DNA from: Marixanthotalea marina
GTDB lineage: Bacteria > Bacteroidota > Bacteroidia > Flavobacteriales > Flavobacteriaceae
DNA: 64,000 nt
NCBI GenBank assembly: GCA_018883545.1
Contig: JAHLEH010000002.1
Span: 248,001-312,000, forward strand
Direction of reading: 5' to 3'
In this document: one piece after another, positions 17,937 to 27,240 of the stretch
Layout: each line of letters opens with the position of its first letter
Position numbering within the stretch: position 1 is the stretch's first letter
The notes under the pieces: generated by a model
What the model was told of the DNA's origin: nothing
The model's input: only the letters and a program-made list of their open reading frames with translations
Databases searched by the model: none
Program-made: the position numbers and the translations under genes

Positions 17937-18560
17937 TTATTTCTTAAATTTAGATTGATACAAATTAGTATAATCTTCTTTTGTATCCAAATCTACATTT
18001 TCTGTTGGTGGTTTTAAAACAACTGTTTTAGATTCATGTTTTTTAAGTAATGCTTTCGCTCCAAAATCATCATGTAATTGTGTCAAATCCTTAAAATAAC
18101 AAGCATCAAAAAGCACAGGCACACCTTGTTTCCCATTTACATAAGCAGTTGCAATGATTTGATGCGTGTTTTGGTTGAATTTTGAAATCATCTGCTTTAA
18201 ATAATCTCCCGTAATAAAAGGTTGGTCGCATAAAACAAACAAAACGCCACTGACTTTTGAATTTGAATTTTGAAGGTGTTGGACAGCAAACGCAATAGAT
18301 GTCCCCAACCCATGTTGCCAATCTGTATTATTTAAAATGGTAATGGTTTTATCTTTAATCTCTTTACTTATCAACTCAAAATTAGCACCTAAAACAAGGA
18401 TGGTTTCCTGTGGATAAATACTTTTTACCATGTTAATGGCGTGCCCCAATAAAGTGGTTTGCCCCCAATTTAACAGCTGCTTGGGTTCTCCCATACGGCT
18501 GGAAGCCCCTGCTGCCAATACAACAACAGCAATGTTTGATTGGGAATCAATCATTTCCAT
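17937..18560 (-). CDS. MocA/MobA-like molybdenum cofactor nucleotidyltransferase
   Basis: A 207-residue nucleotidyltransferase. The N-terminal VVLAAGASSRMGEPKQLLNWG (from residue 11) is the NTP-binding signature of the MocA/MobA/IspD-like fold. FVLCDQPFIT near residue 108 is the metal-binding segment, and GKQGVPVLFD is typical of MocA-type enzymes. MocA makes the cytosine dinucleotide form of Moco used by xanthine-dehydrogenase-type enzymes. Here it sits between the XdhC gene (4 bp gap) and the YdeP-like gene (2 bp gap), close to an xdh-type hydroxylase that would need such a cofactor. CTP versus GTP preference cannot be read from sequence. Confidence 0.87.
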   Translation of the reverse strand: MEMIDSQSNIAVVVLAAGASSRMGEPKQLLNWGQTTLLGHAINMVKSIYPQETILVLGANFELISKEIKDKTITILNNTDWQHGLGTSIAFAVQHLQNSNSKVSGVLFVLCDQPFITGDYLKQMISKFNQNTHQIIATAYVNGKQGVPVLFDACYFKDLTQLHDDFGAKALLKKHESKTVVLKPPTENVDLDTKEDYTNLYQSKFKK

Positions 18561-18564
18561 TTCA

Positions 18565-19578
18565 CTAAAGATTGGAATGGATTCTACCCGTTTTTTTACT
18601 CAAGGAAATGGTATTCCTATTTCTGGATACGGCCAATATTTCTGCCATTATGGAAATGGCAATTTCTTGTGGTGTCTCCGAACCTATATCAATACCAGCA
18701 GGCCCATGGATTTTATTTAAGAAATCGTCTTCAATATCTGGACAATACTCTATTAATTGATTTAATAAATCTTCCCGCCTTTTGCTTGGTCCCAACATAC
18801 CAATATAATTTGGGTCAGTATCTTTTAAAGCCACCAAAAATCGTAAATCGTTGGCAAAACTATGGGTCATCAAAATGATGGAAGTTTGGTTATCCACAGC
18901 TTTCAATGTCATTGTTTCAGGAGTTACCGCATAAAACTCTAAGGCTCCTGGGAAATTATCGATGGTCTTAGCTTCTTTAACTCCAGCAACAATGGTCACT
19001 TCCCATCCCGTTAAAGACGCATATTTACAAAGCGTTACGGCATCGTGCTCGGCTCCAATAATAACCAACCTTGAACAAGCAGGCAATACTTGTTTAAATA
19101 CAGCCAGTTCTTTGTTATTTGAATGGTTTCCTAAACCGAAATCTGTATCATTTAACGTGACAAACGACCCCAAACCTAAATGTTCACCTATTTTTTTGGT
19201 ATAGCGTGATTGTATTTCAATTGCTTCCCGCTTTTGTAAACATTCTGAAAAAGCAGACTCAAAACCGTCTTCTGGTTGAAACAATTCTAAAAGAATATAC
19301 AATACGCCTTCACAACCTAGGCGGTATCTGCCATCGTAGGTCATCATTTTTGATAGTCCCGATTTAAAAACCGATTGGCTTTGCAAAAGGATTTCTTTCT
19401 CCACACAACCACCACTAACAGCACCAACCATTTGGCCGTTTTCAATGATTAGCATACGCACGCCCGGCCTGCGGTATGATGAGCCATCTAGTGCCACTAC
19501 AGATGCTAAAACAGATTTAAACCCTTTGTTTTTGGATTCAAAAGCCTGTTTTACAATCTCTTTAAATTCATGGGTCAT
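18565..19578 (-). CDS. xdhC: XdhC/CoxI-family molybdenum cofactor chaperone
   Basis: A 337-residue XdhC-like protein, which binds sulfurated Moco and inserts it into xanthine-dehydrogenase-type apoenzymes. The N-terminal XdhC/CoxI domain is marked by VVALDGSSYRRPGVRMLI near residue 26 and GAVSGGCVEKEIL near 53. The C-terminal Rossmann-like domain shows LVIIGAEHDAVTLCKYA near 170 and IGMLGPSKRR near 258, with HGPAGIDIGSETPQEIAIS close to the end. It is the first gene of a tight xdhC-mocA-ydeP-like set and lies 87 bp downstream of the molybdenum hydroxylase it probably serves. The family assignment is firm. Confidence 0.92.
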   Translation of the reverse strand: MTHEFKEIVKQAFESKNKGFKSVLASVVALDGSSYRRPGVRMLIIENGQMVGAVSGGCVEKEILLQSQSVFKSGLSKMMTYDGRYRLGCEGVLYILLELFQPEDGFESAFSECLQKREAIEIQSRYTKKIGEHLGLGSFVTLNDTDFGLGNHSNNKELAVFKQVLPACSRLVIIGAEHDAVTLCKYASLTGWEVTIVAGVKEAKTIDNFPGALEFYAVTPETMTLKAVDNQTSIILMTHSFANDLRFLVALKDTDPNYIGMLGPSKRREDLLNQLIEYCPDIEDDFLNKIHGPAGIDIGSETPQEIAISIMAEILAVSRNRNTISLSKKTGRIHSNL

Positions 19579-19665
19579 ATGTTTCTACTAAAAAATCCTG
19601 TGAAGTAATAAACCTAATCAAATCAGCAAAAACTAAATTTGACTAGGTTCATTAATGTTTAAGTT

Positions 19666-21858
19666 TTAACCAGTAACCGGTTGATATGAAACAAACGGTT
19701 GTTTGTAGTACCTTTTGCCAGTTGCCCCGTAAAGTGCATTTGCTAAAGCTCCTATTGCAGGAGGCAATCCAGGTTCACCCAAACCGGTTGGTTCTATTTC
19801 GTTTTGCACGAAGAAAACCTCTATTTTTTCTGGTGCTTGCGAATGACGAATCAATTGGTATCTATCAAAATTCATTTCATTTGGCGCTCCATTGTTAAAG
19901 GTTAACTGACTGTACATGGCATGCCCTACACCATCTACAACACCTCCTTGTATAATATTTATAGCTGCATCCGGATTTACAACAATGCCACAATCAACGG
20001 CACACCATACATTCTTTATTTTAGGTTCACCATCTTCCATAACCAAATCTATAACTTCGGCTACATAGGTAGAATGGCAAAAATAAGCAGCCACGCCTCG
20101 ATGTACTCCTGGCTTGGTTTCTCCCCAATTGGACTTCTCTTTTACCAATTTTAGAACACCCGCATAACGCTCGGCTTCATACTCGTGCCTACCACCCACG
20201 GGATTATTAATGGCACGGTCAAACAACTCCAAACGGAAATCTATAGGATCTTTTCCAGCTAATTCAGCAACCTCATCAATAAATGCCTGTTCTGCACCAG
20301 CCGTAAAATTAGATCTCGGTGCTCGCCAGGCACCTGTAGTAATGTTTGTATTCTCAGCAACACTTTCAGCTGTATAGTTTTCAACAGCTCCCGCTGGGAA
20401 TCGGTTAGGGAATACTGCACTTTCTGGCATACCTGTACCTTGTACCGAAAAAGCTATCAGATTATTGTTTTCATCCAGTCCCGCTTTGTATTTAGATATA
20501 TAGGTTGGTCTGTAAGTCCCTTGGGTCATATCATCTTCCCTTGTATAGATAAGCTTTATTGGTCCTCCAAATTTTTTAGAAATGGCTGCAGCCTCTATGC
20601 CAAAATGCTGGTATAGCCTTCTACCAAACCCACCACCTATTCTGGTCATATTTACTGTAATATTCTCAACAGGCAAATTCAATAATTGTGCTGCTGAATC
20701 TTCAAGCGCTTTTGGTTGCTGTGTAGGTCCTATTAATTCTGCTGAATCATCAGTTACATTCGCAAAGAAATTCATTGGCTCCATGGTGTTATGGGCAATG
20801 AATGGCGCACTGTAAGTTCGCTCTATAACTTTGGCTGCTTTCTTAAATGCCGCCTCTGTATCACCATCTTTTCTACCCTGCTGAAATTTACCAGATGCCA
20901 ACATGGTTTCCATACGATCTTGGTGCATTTGAGTATCCTCTAATTCACCAACAACTTCCCAATTGGCTTTCAATGCTTTCTTGGCCTTCATTAGCTGCCA
21001 TGTCGAGTCTCCAACAATAGCTATTAATTGCTTAAAGCCTATCTCATCAAATCTTCCCGGTTTCTCTAGAGAGGTGTCTATTATAAAGGCATCCTTAATA
21101 CCTGGCATACTTTTAATTTCATCTTGATTGAAATCCTTCACTGTCATACCAAAAGCTGGTGGATGTTGAATCATCGCCAAGTGCATGCCTTCCCTTTGAA
21201 AATCAAGACCGAACAAAGGCTTTCCTGTTACTATTTTTTTACCATCAACATTTTTTACGCTTGTTGAAATCAGTTTGAAATCTTTAACTTCTTTAAGTTC
21301 TACCTCTTCAGGCACTTCCATGCCAACTGCCTTTGAAGCTATTTCACCATACCCAATAGAACGTTCGCCATTTTTCTCCTTAATAACACCTTGAGCGACT
21401 GTTAAATCTGAAACCGGTATATTCCATTCTTTTGCCGCAGCATCCAACAACATTCTTCTAGCAGTTGCCCCAGCCATTCTTAAGGCATTCCAACTTAAGC
21501 GAATGGACAAACTTCCTCCTGCAAATTGATTTTGATAAAACCCAGTATTTAAAGGTGCTTGTTCTACAACAACATTTTTCCAATCAACATCCAATTCTTC
21601 AGCGACTATCATTGGCATGGACGTTCTAACGTTCTGACCAATTTCTGGATTAGGAGAATAAATGGTAACCATTCCCGTATCGCCAATTTTAATATAGCCG
21701 TTAATTTCAAACCATTCGTTCGGAATGGCCAAGCCTTCAGGCTCTGAACTTGAGACGCATCCAGTTAACCAGCTAAATCCGATAAGCATCCCCCCACCTG
21801 CAGCTGCAGATATTTTTAAAAAGGATCGGCGGTCGTATTGTGTTCTTATTTTTGTCAT
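19666..21858 (-). CDS. Molybdenum hydroxylase large subunit (IorB-like), Tat-exported lipoprotein
   Basis: A 730-residue molybdopterin-binding subunit of the xanthine dehydrogenase/aldehyde oxidase family, closest in layout to isoquinoline 1-oxidoreductase beta. The N-terminus has a twin-arginine signal (Arg10-Arg11 in DRRSFLK) and a lipobox ending at Cys34 (WLTGC), so it should be folded in the cytoplasm, exported by Tat and lipid-anchored. Moco-binding landmarks are GGSLSIRLSWNALRMAGA near 124, GGGFGRRLYQHFGIEAA near 407, and the C-terminal GLGEPGLPPAIGALANALYG with the catalytic glutamate. The substrate (aldehyde or N-heterocycle) cannot be told. It follows the [2Fe-2S] subunit by 12 bp. 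Confidence 0.9.
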   Translation of the reverse strand: MTKIRTQYDRRSFLKISAAAGGGMLIGFSWLTGCVSSSEPEGLAIPNEWFEINGYIKIGDTGMVTIYSPNPEIGQNVRTSMPMIVAEELDVDWKNVVVEQAPLNTGFYQNQFAGGSLSIRLSWNALRMAGATARRMLLDAAAKEWNIPVSDLTVAQGVIKEKNGERSIGYGEIASKAVGMEVPEEVELKEVKDFKLISTSVKNVDGKKIVTGKPLFGLDFQREGMHLAMIQHPPAFGMTVKDFNQDEIKSMPGIKDAFIIDTSLEKPGRFDEIGFKQLIAIVGDSTWQLMKAKKALKANWEVVGELEDTQMHQDRMETMLASGKFQQGRKDGDTEAAFKKAAKVIERTYSAPFIAHNTMEPMNFFANVTDDSAELIGPTQQPKALEDSAAQLLNLPVENITVNMTRIGGGFGRRLYQHFGIEAAAISKKFGGPIKLIYTREDDMTQGTYRPTYISKYKAGLDENNNLIAFSVQGTGMPESAVFPNRFPAGAVENYTAESVAENTNITTGAWRAPRSNFTAGAEQAFIDEVAELAGKDPIDFRLELFDRAINNPVGGRHEYEAERYAGVLKLVKEKSNWGETKPGVHRGVAAYFCHSTYVAEVIDLVMEDGEPKIKNVWCAVDCGIVVNPDAAINIIQGGVVDGVGHAMYSQLTFNNGAPNEMNFDRYQLIRHSQAPEKIEVFFVQNEIEPTGLGEPGLPPAIGALANALYGATGKRYYKQPFVSYQPVTG

Positions 21859-21870
21859 GATTACTGGATT

Positions 21871-22326
21871 TTAAAGCTTAGATGCTGTTTTAATTGCTTC
21901 TTTAATTCTTACATAGGTGCCACATCTACAAATATTCCCGTTCATAGCACCTTCAATATCTTTGTCAGAAGGATTCGGATTGTTTTTTAGAAGCGCCGCA
22001 GCAGTCATAATCTGACCTGCTTGACAATACCCACATTGGGGCACATCATGTTCTAACCAAGCTTGCTGAACAGGATGGTCACCTTCTTTGGAAAGGCCTT
22101 CTATGGTAGTAATTTCCATTCCTGATGCCTGCGACACTTGTAACAGGCAACTGCGCATGGCATTACCATCTACATGTACCGTGCACGCACCACACTGACC
22201 AATACCACAGCCATATTTGGTGCCCACTAGGCCAAGAGTATCCCTAAGTACCCACAATAAAGAGGTGTCCATATCTGCTTCAACAGTATGGTTTTCATTG
22301 TTGATTTTTAAATTGAAAGTTGGCAT
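21871..22326 (-). CDS. [2Fe-2S] small subunit of the molybdenum hydroxylase (IorA-like)
   Basis: A 151-residue two-cluster ferredoxin subunit. The plant-type [2Fe-2S] motif is at [15 protein letters not shown] (near residue 40), with its further Cys in MRSCLLQV. The second cluster uses [10 protein letters not shown] near 98 and the CRCGTYVRI motif near 134. It would shuttle electrons from the Mo centre of the large subunit encoded 12 bp downstream. It has no signal peptide, so if the complex is periplasmic it must ride out with the Tat-signalled partner. A FAD subunit is missing, as expected for the IorAB type, whose final acceptor is usually a cytochrome. Confidence 0.93.
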   Translation of the reverse strand: MPTFNLKINNENHTVEADMDTSLLWVLRDTLGLVGTKYGCGIGQCGACTVHVDGNAMRSCLLQVSQASGMEITTIEGLSKEGDHPVQQAWLEHDVPQCGYCQAGQIMTAAALLKNNPNPSDKDIEGAMNGNICRCGTYVRIKEAIKTASKL

Positions 22327-22435
22327 ATTGCTTCGTTTAGTTAAATTGTAAGTATAGCTGAACCTAAAAGGTTAAAGAATCCATTGTCTTTAAAAATACA
22401 AAAAAGGAAGCTACTTTGGAAGTTTTAACTTTTTT

Positions 22436-23386
22436 TTATGAAACAAACTCAAGTGCCCTGCGCTCATTATAGTAAATATTTTTTCGCGCTATAAACCCAG
22501 CATGGCCACCATATTTGGGCATTTCTAAATAAATATTTGCACTGTTTTTAGCTTCTTTTACGGGATAACATTCTGGTGATAAAAATGAATCGTTCAAGGC
22601 ATTAATGATTAAGGTTGGAATTTTGATATTGGGAAGAAATTGTCGGCAACTGCATTTTGCGTAATAGTCGGTCGCATTTTTAAAGCCATGCGCTTTAGCA
22701 GTATAAACCTCATCAAAATCCCGCAAAGTGTTTATGGTACAGAACATTTCGGTAGATAAATCATCAGGATATTTTACCATTTTAGCTATGAGTTTGCGAT
22801 TTAAATGGTTTAGAAATCTATTGGCAAATGGTCTATTTTTTGGTTTGTGCAACTCTTTGCAGGAGCCTTCTAAATCGGCAGGCACAGAAATGGCAATGGC
22901 CGATTTAATTTCTGAAGGCACATTATTTCTTTCACCAAGATATTTTAAAATAAGATTGGCCCCCAAACTCACACCATACAAATAAATACTTGAATAGTGC
23001 TTATGCTGTAAAATGTGTTTGATAATGTCTTCCAAATCCTCAGTAGCGCCAGAATGATAACTTCGGTATTTTAAATTATCCTCACCACTACAGCCTCTAA
23101 AATTCACACAAGCAGCATCAATACCGTTGGCATTGAACAATTTAGTCAAACCCGTTACATAAGGCCGTTGGCCATGCCCTTCCAACCCATGGAAACACAA
23201 CACCAATCTATCTGTTTTCTCCTTGGAAAAGCTCCAGTCTAAATCCAAAAAATCACCATCACGTAAAGTAAGCCTTTCTCTTTCTTGAGATAACTTTACT
23301 TTTCTAAACAATCCGGAATATACGGTAGCTACAAAACCGTTTCTAAAAAAATAAGGTGTTTTGTAGGTTGAATCTATAATTGGCAT
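22436..23386 (-). CDS. YheT-family alpha/beta hydrolase
   Basis: A 316-residue alpha/beta hydrolase of the YheT/Abhydrolase group. Landmarks are the oxyanion region LVLCFHGLEGHGQRPYVTG near residue 61, the FRGCSGEDNLKYRSYHSG segment near 98, the nucleophile elbow LYGVSLGANLILKYLGE near 135 (GVSLG), the acid LIINALNDSFLSPE near 268 and the catalytic histidine in YGGHAGFIA near 293. The family is widespread and its natural substrate is uncertain; esters of medium chain length are likely. It is 23 bp from the adenine deaminase gene on the same strand. The gene has no clear link to the molybdenum enzymes upstream. Confidence 0.85.
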   Translation of the reverse strand: MPIIDSTYKTPYFFRNGFVATVYSGLFRKVKLSQERERLTLRDGDFLDLDWSFSKEKTDRLVLCFHGLEGHGQRPYVTGLTKLFNANGIDAACVNFRGCSGEDNLKYRSYHSGATEDLEDIIKHILQHKHYSSIYLYGVSLGANLILKYLGERNNVPSEIKSAIAISVPADLEGSCKELHKPKNRPFANRFLNHLNRKLIAKMVKYPDDLSTEMFCTINTLRDFDEVYTAKAHGFKNATDYYAKCSCRQFLPNIKIPTLIINALNDSFLSPECYPVKEAKNSANIYLEMPKYGGHAGFIARKNIYYNERRALEFVS

Positions 23387-23409
23387 TTAGGTAAATATCT
23401 GTTGATTTG

Positions 23410-25035
23410 TTAGTCCTTAATTAGTAAGTGTGCAAATTTAAAATCATTTCCATTAAATAGGCCTTTATCACTTAATTTTAATGAAGGAATTACTAACAAA
23501 GCCATAAACGACAAAGTCATATAGGGCGCATTCAATTTGGAGCCCAACGCTTTAGCCATTTTATCTAAGGCAGCATATTTTTTGGCAACCGTTACACCAT
23601 CTTGGTCGCTCATAATGCCCGCCACAGGTAATGGCAGAACAAAATTTTCGGTATTGGATATACCACAAACACCTCCCTTGTTCTCAATAATGAGATTGAC
23701 TGCCCTACAAAGAGCTTCATCGGAAACCCCAACCGCAATAATATTATGTGAATCGTGACCTACCGAAGAGGCTATAGCACCTTCTTTCAAACCAAAGTTT
23801 TTAATAAATGCCATGGCGGGTTTGGTGTTTTCATAACGATTCACAACCGTCATTTTTAAAACATCCGTTTCTATGTTTGAAACCAAGTTACCATTTTCAA
23901 TGGTGGCTTTTTCTATAAGTTCGTTGGTTACCAATTGACCTTCCAGAGCTTCAATGACCCGTATTTTATTCCCTGAAGCTTCTACCCTAAAATCACTGAT
24001 CGCCTTTTTACTGGCATTGAAATTATTTAAGTTTTTAAAAGAAACCGATTCTATAAAGCACGCACCTTTATCAAACACCAATTTACCGTCTATGTAAGTT
24101 TGCAATACTTTAAAGTTTTTCAAATCCTCAACCACAATACAATCAGCCACATCGCCTTCCTGTAGCAATCCAACATCCAATCCGTAATGCCTTACGGGGT
24201 TCACACAGGCCACCTGAAGTATTTTAAAAATATCAAAGCCTTTGGCTACTGCCTTAGCGCAAAGGGTGTTTATGTGCCCAAGTATCAAATCGTCTGGATG
24301 CTTATCGTCACTACAGAACATCAGGTTTTCAAAATGTTCTGGAAGTAAATCTATTAATGCTTCAAAATTTTTGGCAGCGCTGCCTTCCCGAATTAATATT
24401 TTCATGCCTTTTTTAAGCTTCTCCAAGGCTTCGTCATTAGTAAAACATTCATGGTCGGTTGAAATGCCTGCTTTTATATATTTTGTAAGATCATTACCCC
24501 TTAAACCGGGTGCATGTCCATCAATGGGCTTGTTATAATGATTGGCCCAAGCTATTTTTTGTAATACCTCGGCATCGTCAAAAATAACACCTGGGTAGTT
24601 CATCATCTCAGTTAAATACTTAATGTCCTTATTTGCCAACAAATGCTTAACGGCTTCTGAATCTATAACCGCTCCTGCCGTTTCAAAATCGGTAGCCGGT
24701 ACACAGGATGGCGCCCCAAAATTAAATTTTAACGGCACCTGTTTTCCATTTTCAATCATAAAATGAACACCCTCCACCCCCAATACATTGGCAATCTCGT
24801 GCGGGTCGGACACCGTTGCTACTGTGCCATGAGCGACAGCCATTTTTGCAAATTCGCTGGGCACCAACATAGAACTTTCAATATGGATGTGGGCATCTAC
24901 AAATCCTGGCAAGATGTAATGACTGCTTTCGTTCTCCTTTTCTACAACAGAAACTATTTTACCATTCTCAAAGGTTACTTCTCCTTTAAAAATGCGTTTA
25001 TTGATTACGTCTACTATGTTCCCTTGTAGTGTCAT
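23410..25035 (-). CDS. ade: Adenine deaminase
   Basis: A 541-residue amidohydrolase that deaminates adenine to hypoxanthine in purine salvage. The N-terminal metal site is in [14 protein letters not shown] near residue 42, followed by [19 protein letters not shown] near 69, both characteristic of Ade. [14 protein letters not shown] near 170 and [13 protein letters not shown] near 190 supply further metal and acid residues, and [12 protein letters not shown] near 422 marks the C-terminal domain. The length agrees with the family. It begins 77 bp downstream of tilS, across a short inverted repeat, and ends 23 bp before the yheT-like gene. Confidence 0.93.
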   Translation of the reverse strand: MTLQGNIVDVINKRIFKGEVTFENGKIVSVVEKENESSHYILPGFVDAHIHIESSMLVPSEFAKMAVAHGTVATVSDPHEIANVLGVEGVHFMIENGKQVPLKFNFGAPSCVPATDFETAGAVIDSEAVKHLLANKDIKYLTEMMNYPGVIFDDAEVLQKIAWANHYNKPIDGHAPGLRGNDLTKYIKAGISTDHECFTNDEALEKLKKGMKILIREGSAAKNFEALIDLLPEHFENLMFCSDDKHPDDLILGHINTLCAKAVAKGFDIFKILQVACVNPVRHYGLDVGLLQEGDVADCIVVEDLKNFKVLQTYIDGKLVFDKGACFIESVSFKNLNNFNASKKAISDFRVEASGNKIRVIEALEGQLVTNELIEKATIENGNLVSNIETDVLKMTVVNRYENTKPAMAFIKNFGLKEGAIASSVGHDSHNIIAVGVSDEALCRAVNLIIENKGGVCGISNTENFVLPLPVAGIMSDQDGVTVAKKYAALDKMAKALGSKLNAPYMTLSFMALLVIPSLKLSDKGLFNGNDFKFAHLLIKD

Positions 25036-25060
25036 TTCTTTCCTAACTTCTAAGAATTAT

Positions 25061-25110
25061 GGATTCCTGCCGTAGTTTACCTTGAGCGTTAGCCGAAAGG
25101 CAGGAATGAC
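25061..25110. repeat. Short inverted repeat between tilS and ade
   Basis: TTCCTGCC at 25064-25071 pairs with GGCAGGAA at 25099-25106, and the copy continues into tgac like the dispersed repeats near 28.6 kb and 32.76 kb. It lies just after the tilS stop codon, so it may also act as a transcript-ending or 3'-protecting hairpin. No coding potential is seen. Confidence 0.65.
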
Positions 25111-25112
25111 AA

Positions 25113-26423
25113 TTATTTTAGTTCAATTTTCAGAATTTGTTTTGTGTTTTCGGTGACTTTAAATCGGTTATCGGCACGCTTGCCAACCACCCATATAATA
25201 GCATCGCCAGAACACAACAGCCATGTATTTTCCTTATCCAACAGCGAGAATTTCTCGTCCTTAAAATACTTGCTCAGTTTCTTTTTACCATTCATCCCTA
25301 ACGGATAAAACACATCACCCTCTTGGTATCTTCTTAAGGTTAATGGAAATTGAAGCAAACTTTTATCCACATACACACTGGTTTTTGAAGTTTCAGAAAT
25401 GGTTTCAACCGCTTCAAAAGTCAAAGTTCCACATGGTGTTGTTACGTGCTTATCTGTTGTTTGAATGGTAACGGCTTTATCGTCGTCCTGACCAATTTCA
25501 CTCAATAATAAAAATTCCCGGTCCTTAATTAAACGCCACTGCCCAGAAAGCACTTGCTTCCCCGGTTGGGCATCCAGTAAATTATAAACATCGTTCCATT
25601 CGGTAAAGCCATAATCCTTAAACACTTCAAATAAATAAGCCTTGGGATGGTCTTTTTTCTTGAACTCAGCGATACTGAATTTCGCATGAGTTTCTTCCGA
25701 TAGATCCATAGCCTGCTCCAAAAAACCGTTTACGCTATCTTCAACAATGGCTTGTGATTCCTGCAGATTTTCAATGGTGCTTTGAAAACTTTGCAACAAA
25801 CTAGGGTTGATTTCCTTTAAAATGGGAATGACTTCATGCCGCAATTTATTCCGTAAATATTTGCGGGAGCTGTTACTGCTATCATCTCGCCAATTAATCT
25901 TTTGTGCTTTAGCATACACTTCAATTTCTATTCTAGAAAATGGCAACAGCGGTCTTATAAATTCGCCATTAATTTCAGGAATACCAGTGAGTCCTTCCAA
26001 ACCTGTGCCTCTGGTAAAATTGATTAAAAACGTTTCCAGATTATCATCAGCATGATGGGCCGTTAATACGTAATCAAACTCCAATTGCTCGCCCAATTCC
26101 ACAAACCAATTGTAACGCAGTTCCCTTGCAGCCATTTGGATGGATCGTTTGTTTTCTTCGGCATAGGCTTCGGTGTCGAAACTCTCTACAAACACCTCCA
26201 AATCCAAATCTTCTGCCAACTGCAACACAAATTCCTCATCAGCATCACTTTCCTTTCCGCGTAGGTTAAAATTACAATGCGCCAAAGCAACGTTTAACTG
26301 CGATTGGTGGCATACATGTGCCAAAACCACACTATCAACTCCGCCAGAAATGGCCAGCAATAATTTGGCATCCTTTAAAAAGGGAAGTTTTGATTGAATG
26401 TGTTGTTGGAATTCTTTTAACAT
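25113..26423 (-). CDS. tilS: tRNA(Ile)-lysidine synthase TilS
   Basis: A 436-residue N-type ATP pyrophosphatase that attaches lysine to C34 of the minor tRNA-Ile (CAU), turning it into an AUA reader. The P-loop motif LAISGGVDSVVLAH (SGGxDS) is near residue 23. CNFNLRGKESDADEEF near 51 and TAHHADDNLETFLINFTRGTGLEG near 120 are typical. The C-terminal substrate-binding domain contains FYPLGMNGKKKLSKYFKDEK near 380. A TATATTTG box at 26428-26435 ends only 4 nt before the ATG, predicting an almost leaderless message. The assignment is firm. Confidence 0.95.
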   Translation of the reverse strand: MLKEFQQHIQSKLPFLKDAKLLLAISGGVDSVVLAHVCHQSQLNVALAHCNFNLRGKESDADEEFVLQLAEDLDLEVFVESFDTEAYAEENKRSIQMAARELRYNWFVELGEQLEFDYVLTAHHADDNLETFLINFTRGTGLEGLTGIPEINGEFIRPLLPFSRIEIEVYAKAQKINWRDDSSNSSRKYLRNKLRHEVIPILKEINPSLLQSFQSTIENLQESQAIVEDSVNGFLEQAMDLSEETHAKFSIAEFKKKDHPKAYLFEVFKDYGFTEWNDVYNLLDAQPGKQVLSGQWRLIKDREFLLLSEIGQDDDKAVTIQTTDKHVTTPCGTLTFEAVETISETSKTSVYVDKSLLQFPLTLRRYQEGDVFYPLGMNGKKKLSKYFKDEKFSLLDKENTWLLCSGDAIIWVVGKRADNRFKVTENTKQILKIELK

Positions 26424-26547
26424 ACTTCAAATATACAATATTGCCTTTTGAAATGGCTTAGGGTTTCTGCTTAAAAATGACTTAAATCATAAAAATCAAT
26501 CCTAAAAATTCCGTATCTTTTAAGTGTCAATTTCAAAGCACATTGTT

Positions 26548-27240
26548 ATGAGTACTTTAGCCAAAATAAATGATAAGAAAACACAAACAGCTTTTAACAA
26601 AAAAGTAGTTTCCGCCAGCCAACATTTACACCCTTACGTAAAACACCGTTTATACATTGCAGAATCCACTGGTGTTTTACCTAAAAACATGTACACATCC
26701 AATGGTGTTATTGACGAAAGCATTGCCAAGTTTTACGAAAACGGTTATAACATCGATTGGCCTAGCAATACCATTAAATTGAAACTTTTTGCCTTTGTTA
26801 ACAGGGAATTGGACGATATGTACAAAAAAGAGGCTTTTCATAAAGACACCATTAGTACCAACAGTATTTTGGAAGAAGAATTGGATGCTTTGGATGAAAG
26901 TTACACTGTTGATGACGATTGGGACTTTATCATGGCCGAAGACCTACGCGACATTTCCTATAAGCCCCATGACAAGCACAAACACTTGTTTATATATGAC
27001 GATAACGACTCCTCCATTTTAAATGCTTTCGAATTAGAAGATATCTCATCTGATAAATCCAGAAAAGCATTGGGCAGTTTATACCGTTGGCTGCCACTTA
27101 ATGTATCCAATATTGTGGATTTATTTGTATTTGGAAAATTATCTTTTGAGGAAATCTCTAAAGTGAAAAACATTGAAATAAACCGTGTGGAAATGATTTT
27201 TAACGAAATCATTAACAAATTTCAAGACCACGTCGATTAG
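26548..27240 (+). CDS. Uncharacterised protein with a sigma-region-4-like C-terminus
   Basis: A 230-residue protein from the ATG at 26548. An in-frame GTG at 26524 is unlikely because it coincides with the expected transcription start of a TATCTTTT box at about 26514. I do not recognise a named family. The C-terminal 50 residues (RKALGSLYRWLPLNVSNIVDL, then SFEEISKVKNIEINRVEMIF) look like a helix-turn-helix of the sigma-70 region 4 kind, and the acidic middle (EEELDALDESYTVDDDWDF) suggests a linker. No clear region 2 is seen. It is divergent from tilS and convergent with the pabB-like gene, with the stop codons overlapping by 4 bp. A regulatory role is only a guess. Confidence 0.6.
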   Translation: MSTLAKINDKKTQTAFNKKVVSASQHLHPYVKHRLYIAESTGVLPKNMYTSNGVIDESIAKFYENGYNIDWPSNTIKLKLFAFVNRELDDMYKKEAFHKDTISTNSILEEELDALDESYTVDDDWDFIMAEDLRDISYKPHDKHKHLFIYDDNDSSILNAFELEDISSDKSRKALGSLYRWLPLNVSNIVDLFVFGKLSFEEISKVKNIEINRVEMIFNEIINKFQDHVD

